NCBI GenBank assembly: GCA_900553985.1
Contig: USFW01000033.1
Coordinates: 1-14,795, forward strand
Direction of reading: 5' to 3'
Origin: an uncultured Clostridium sp.
GTDB taxonomy: Bacteria; Bacillota; Clostridia; TANB77; CAG-508
DNA: 14,795 nt
Made by a program: the position numbers and the translations under genes. Shown piece after piece: positions 14,769 to 14,795 of this stretch. The notes under the pieces were generated by a model that had not been told where the DNA came from, made no database searches, and saw nothing but the letters and a program-made list of their open reading frames with translations. Within the stretch, counting starts at the first letter, position 1, and each line of letters opens with the position of its first letter.

Positions 14769-14795
14769 GCTTGCTTTTTTAATTGTATTCCATAG

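Overview
This window looks like a stretch of chromosome from a very low-GC Bacillota, most likely an uncultured or gut-type member of the Clostridia. That rests on strong AT bias (GC clearly below 30% by eye), AGGAGG-type ribosome binding sites before most genes, A/T-ending codons, compact intrinsic terminators and the gene content (LepA, TmcAL, a short-family alpha-glucan phosphorylase, a YvyF-like zinc-ribbon protein). No rRNA, tRNA, CRISPR, transposase, phage or plasmid gene is visible.

Left part (1-5800), all on the minus strand: lepA (elongation factor 4), a frameshifted rlmB (23S rRNA 2'-O-methyltransferase) and a 628-aa membrane-anchored protein with one EF-hand-like loop form an apparent operon. 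Transcription starts at a promoter upstream of lepA and ends at a 17-bp hairpin. Upstream of lepA are a small XRE-type regulator, with an inverted repeat around its promoter and ribosome site, and a single-domain rhodanese.

Middle (5800-7320): the longest non-coding stretch (519 bp) carries a tight cluster of DnaA-box-like 9-mers, including one perfect TGTGGATAA. It is followed by AT-rich DNA and a roughly 30-bp imperfect inverted repeat. This is the most interesting locus in the window: it could be a replication-origin-like element or a DnaA-binding cluster, although no dnaA gene is in view. A DUF1294 membrane protein (minus) and a zinc-ribbon/HTH protein (plus) then diverge.

Right part (7320-14795): tyrS (plus) converges on a membrane-TPR protein (minus) that follows rnhA (minus). 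tmcAL (plus) converges on an alpha-glucan phosphorylase gene, glgP (minus). Convergent pairs are separated by strong bidirectional hairpins, two of which share an AT core that recurs in a third copy at the right end of the window. A 309-bp gap between the divergent rnhA and tmcAL genes holds inverted repeats with no assigned role.

Functionally the window is mainly translation (LepA, RlmB, TyrRS, TmcAL), nucleic-acid maintenance (RNase HI) and glycogen/maltodextrin use (GlgP), plus uncharacterised envelope proteins. I see no convincing new defence or mobile system. The points worth following are the DnaA-box cluster, the rlmB frameshift, the EF-hand protein and several palindromic elements.
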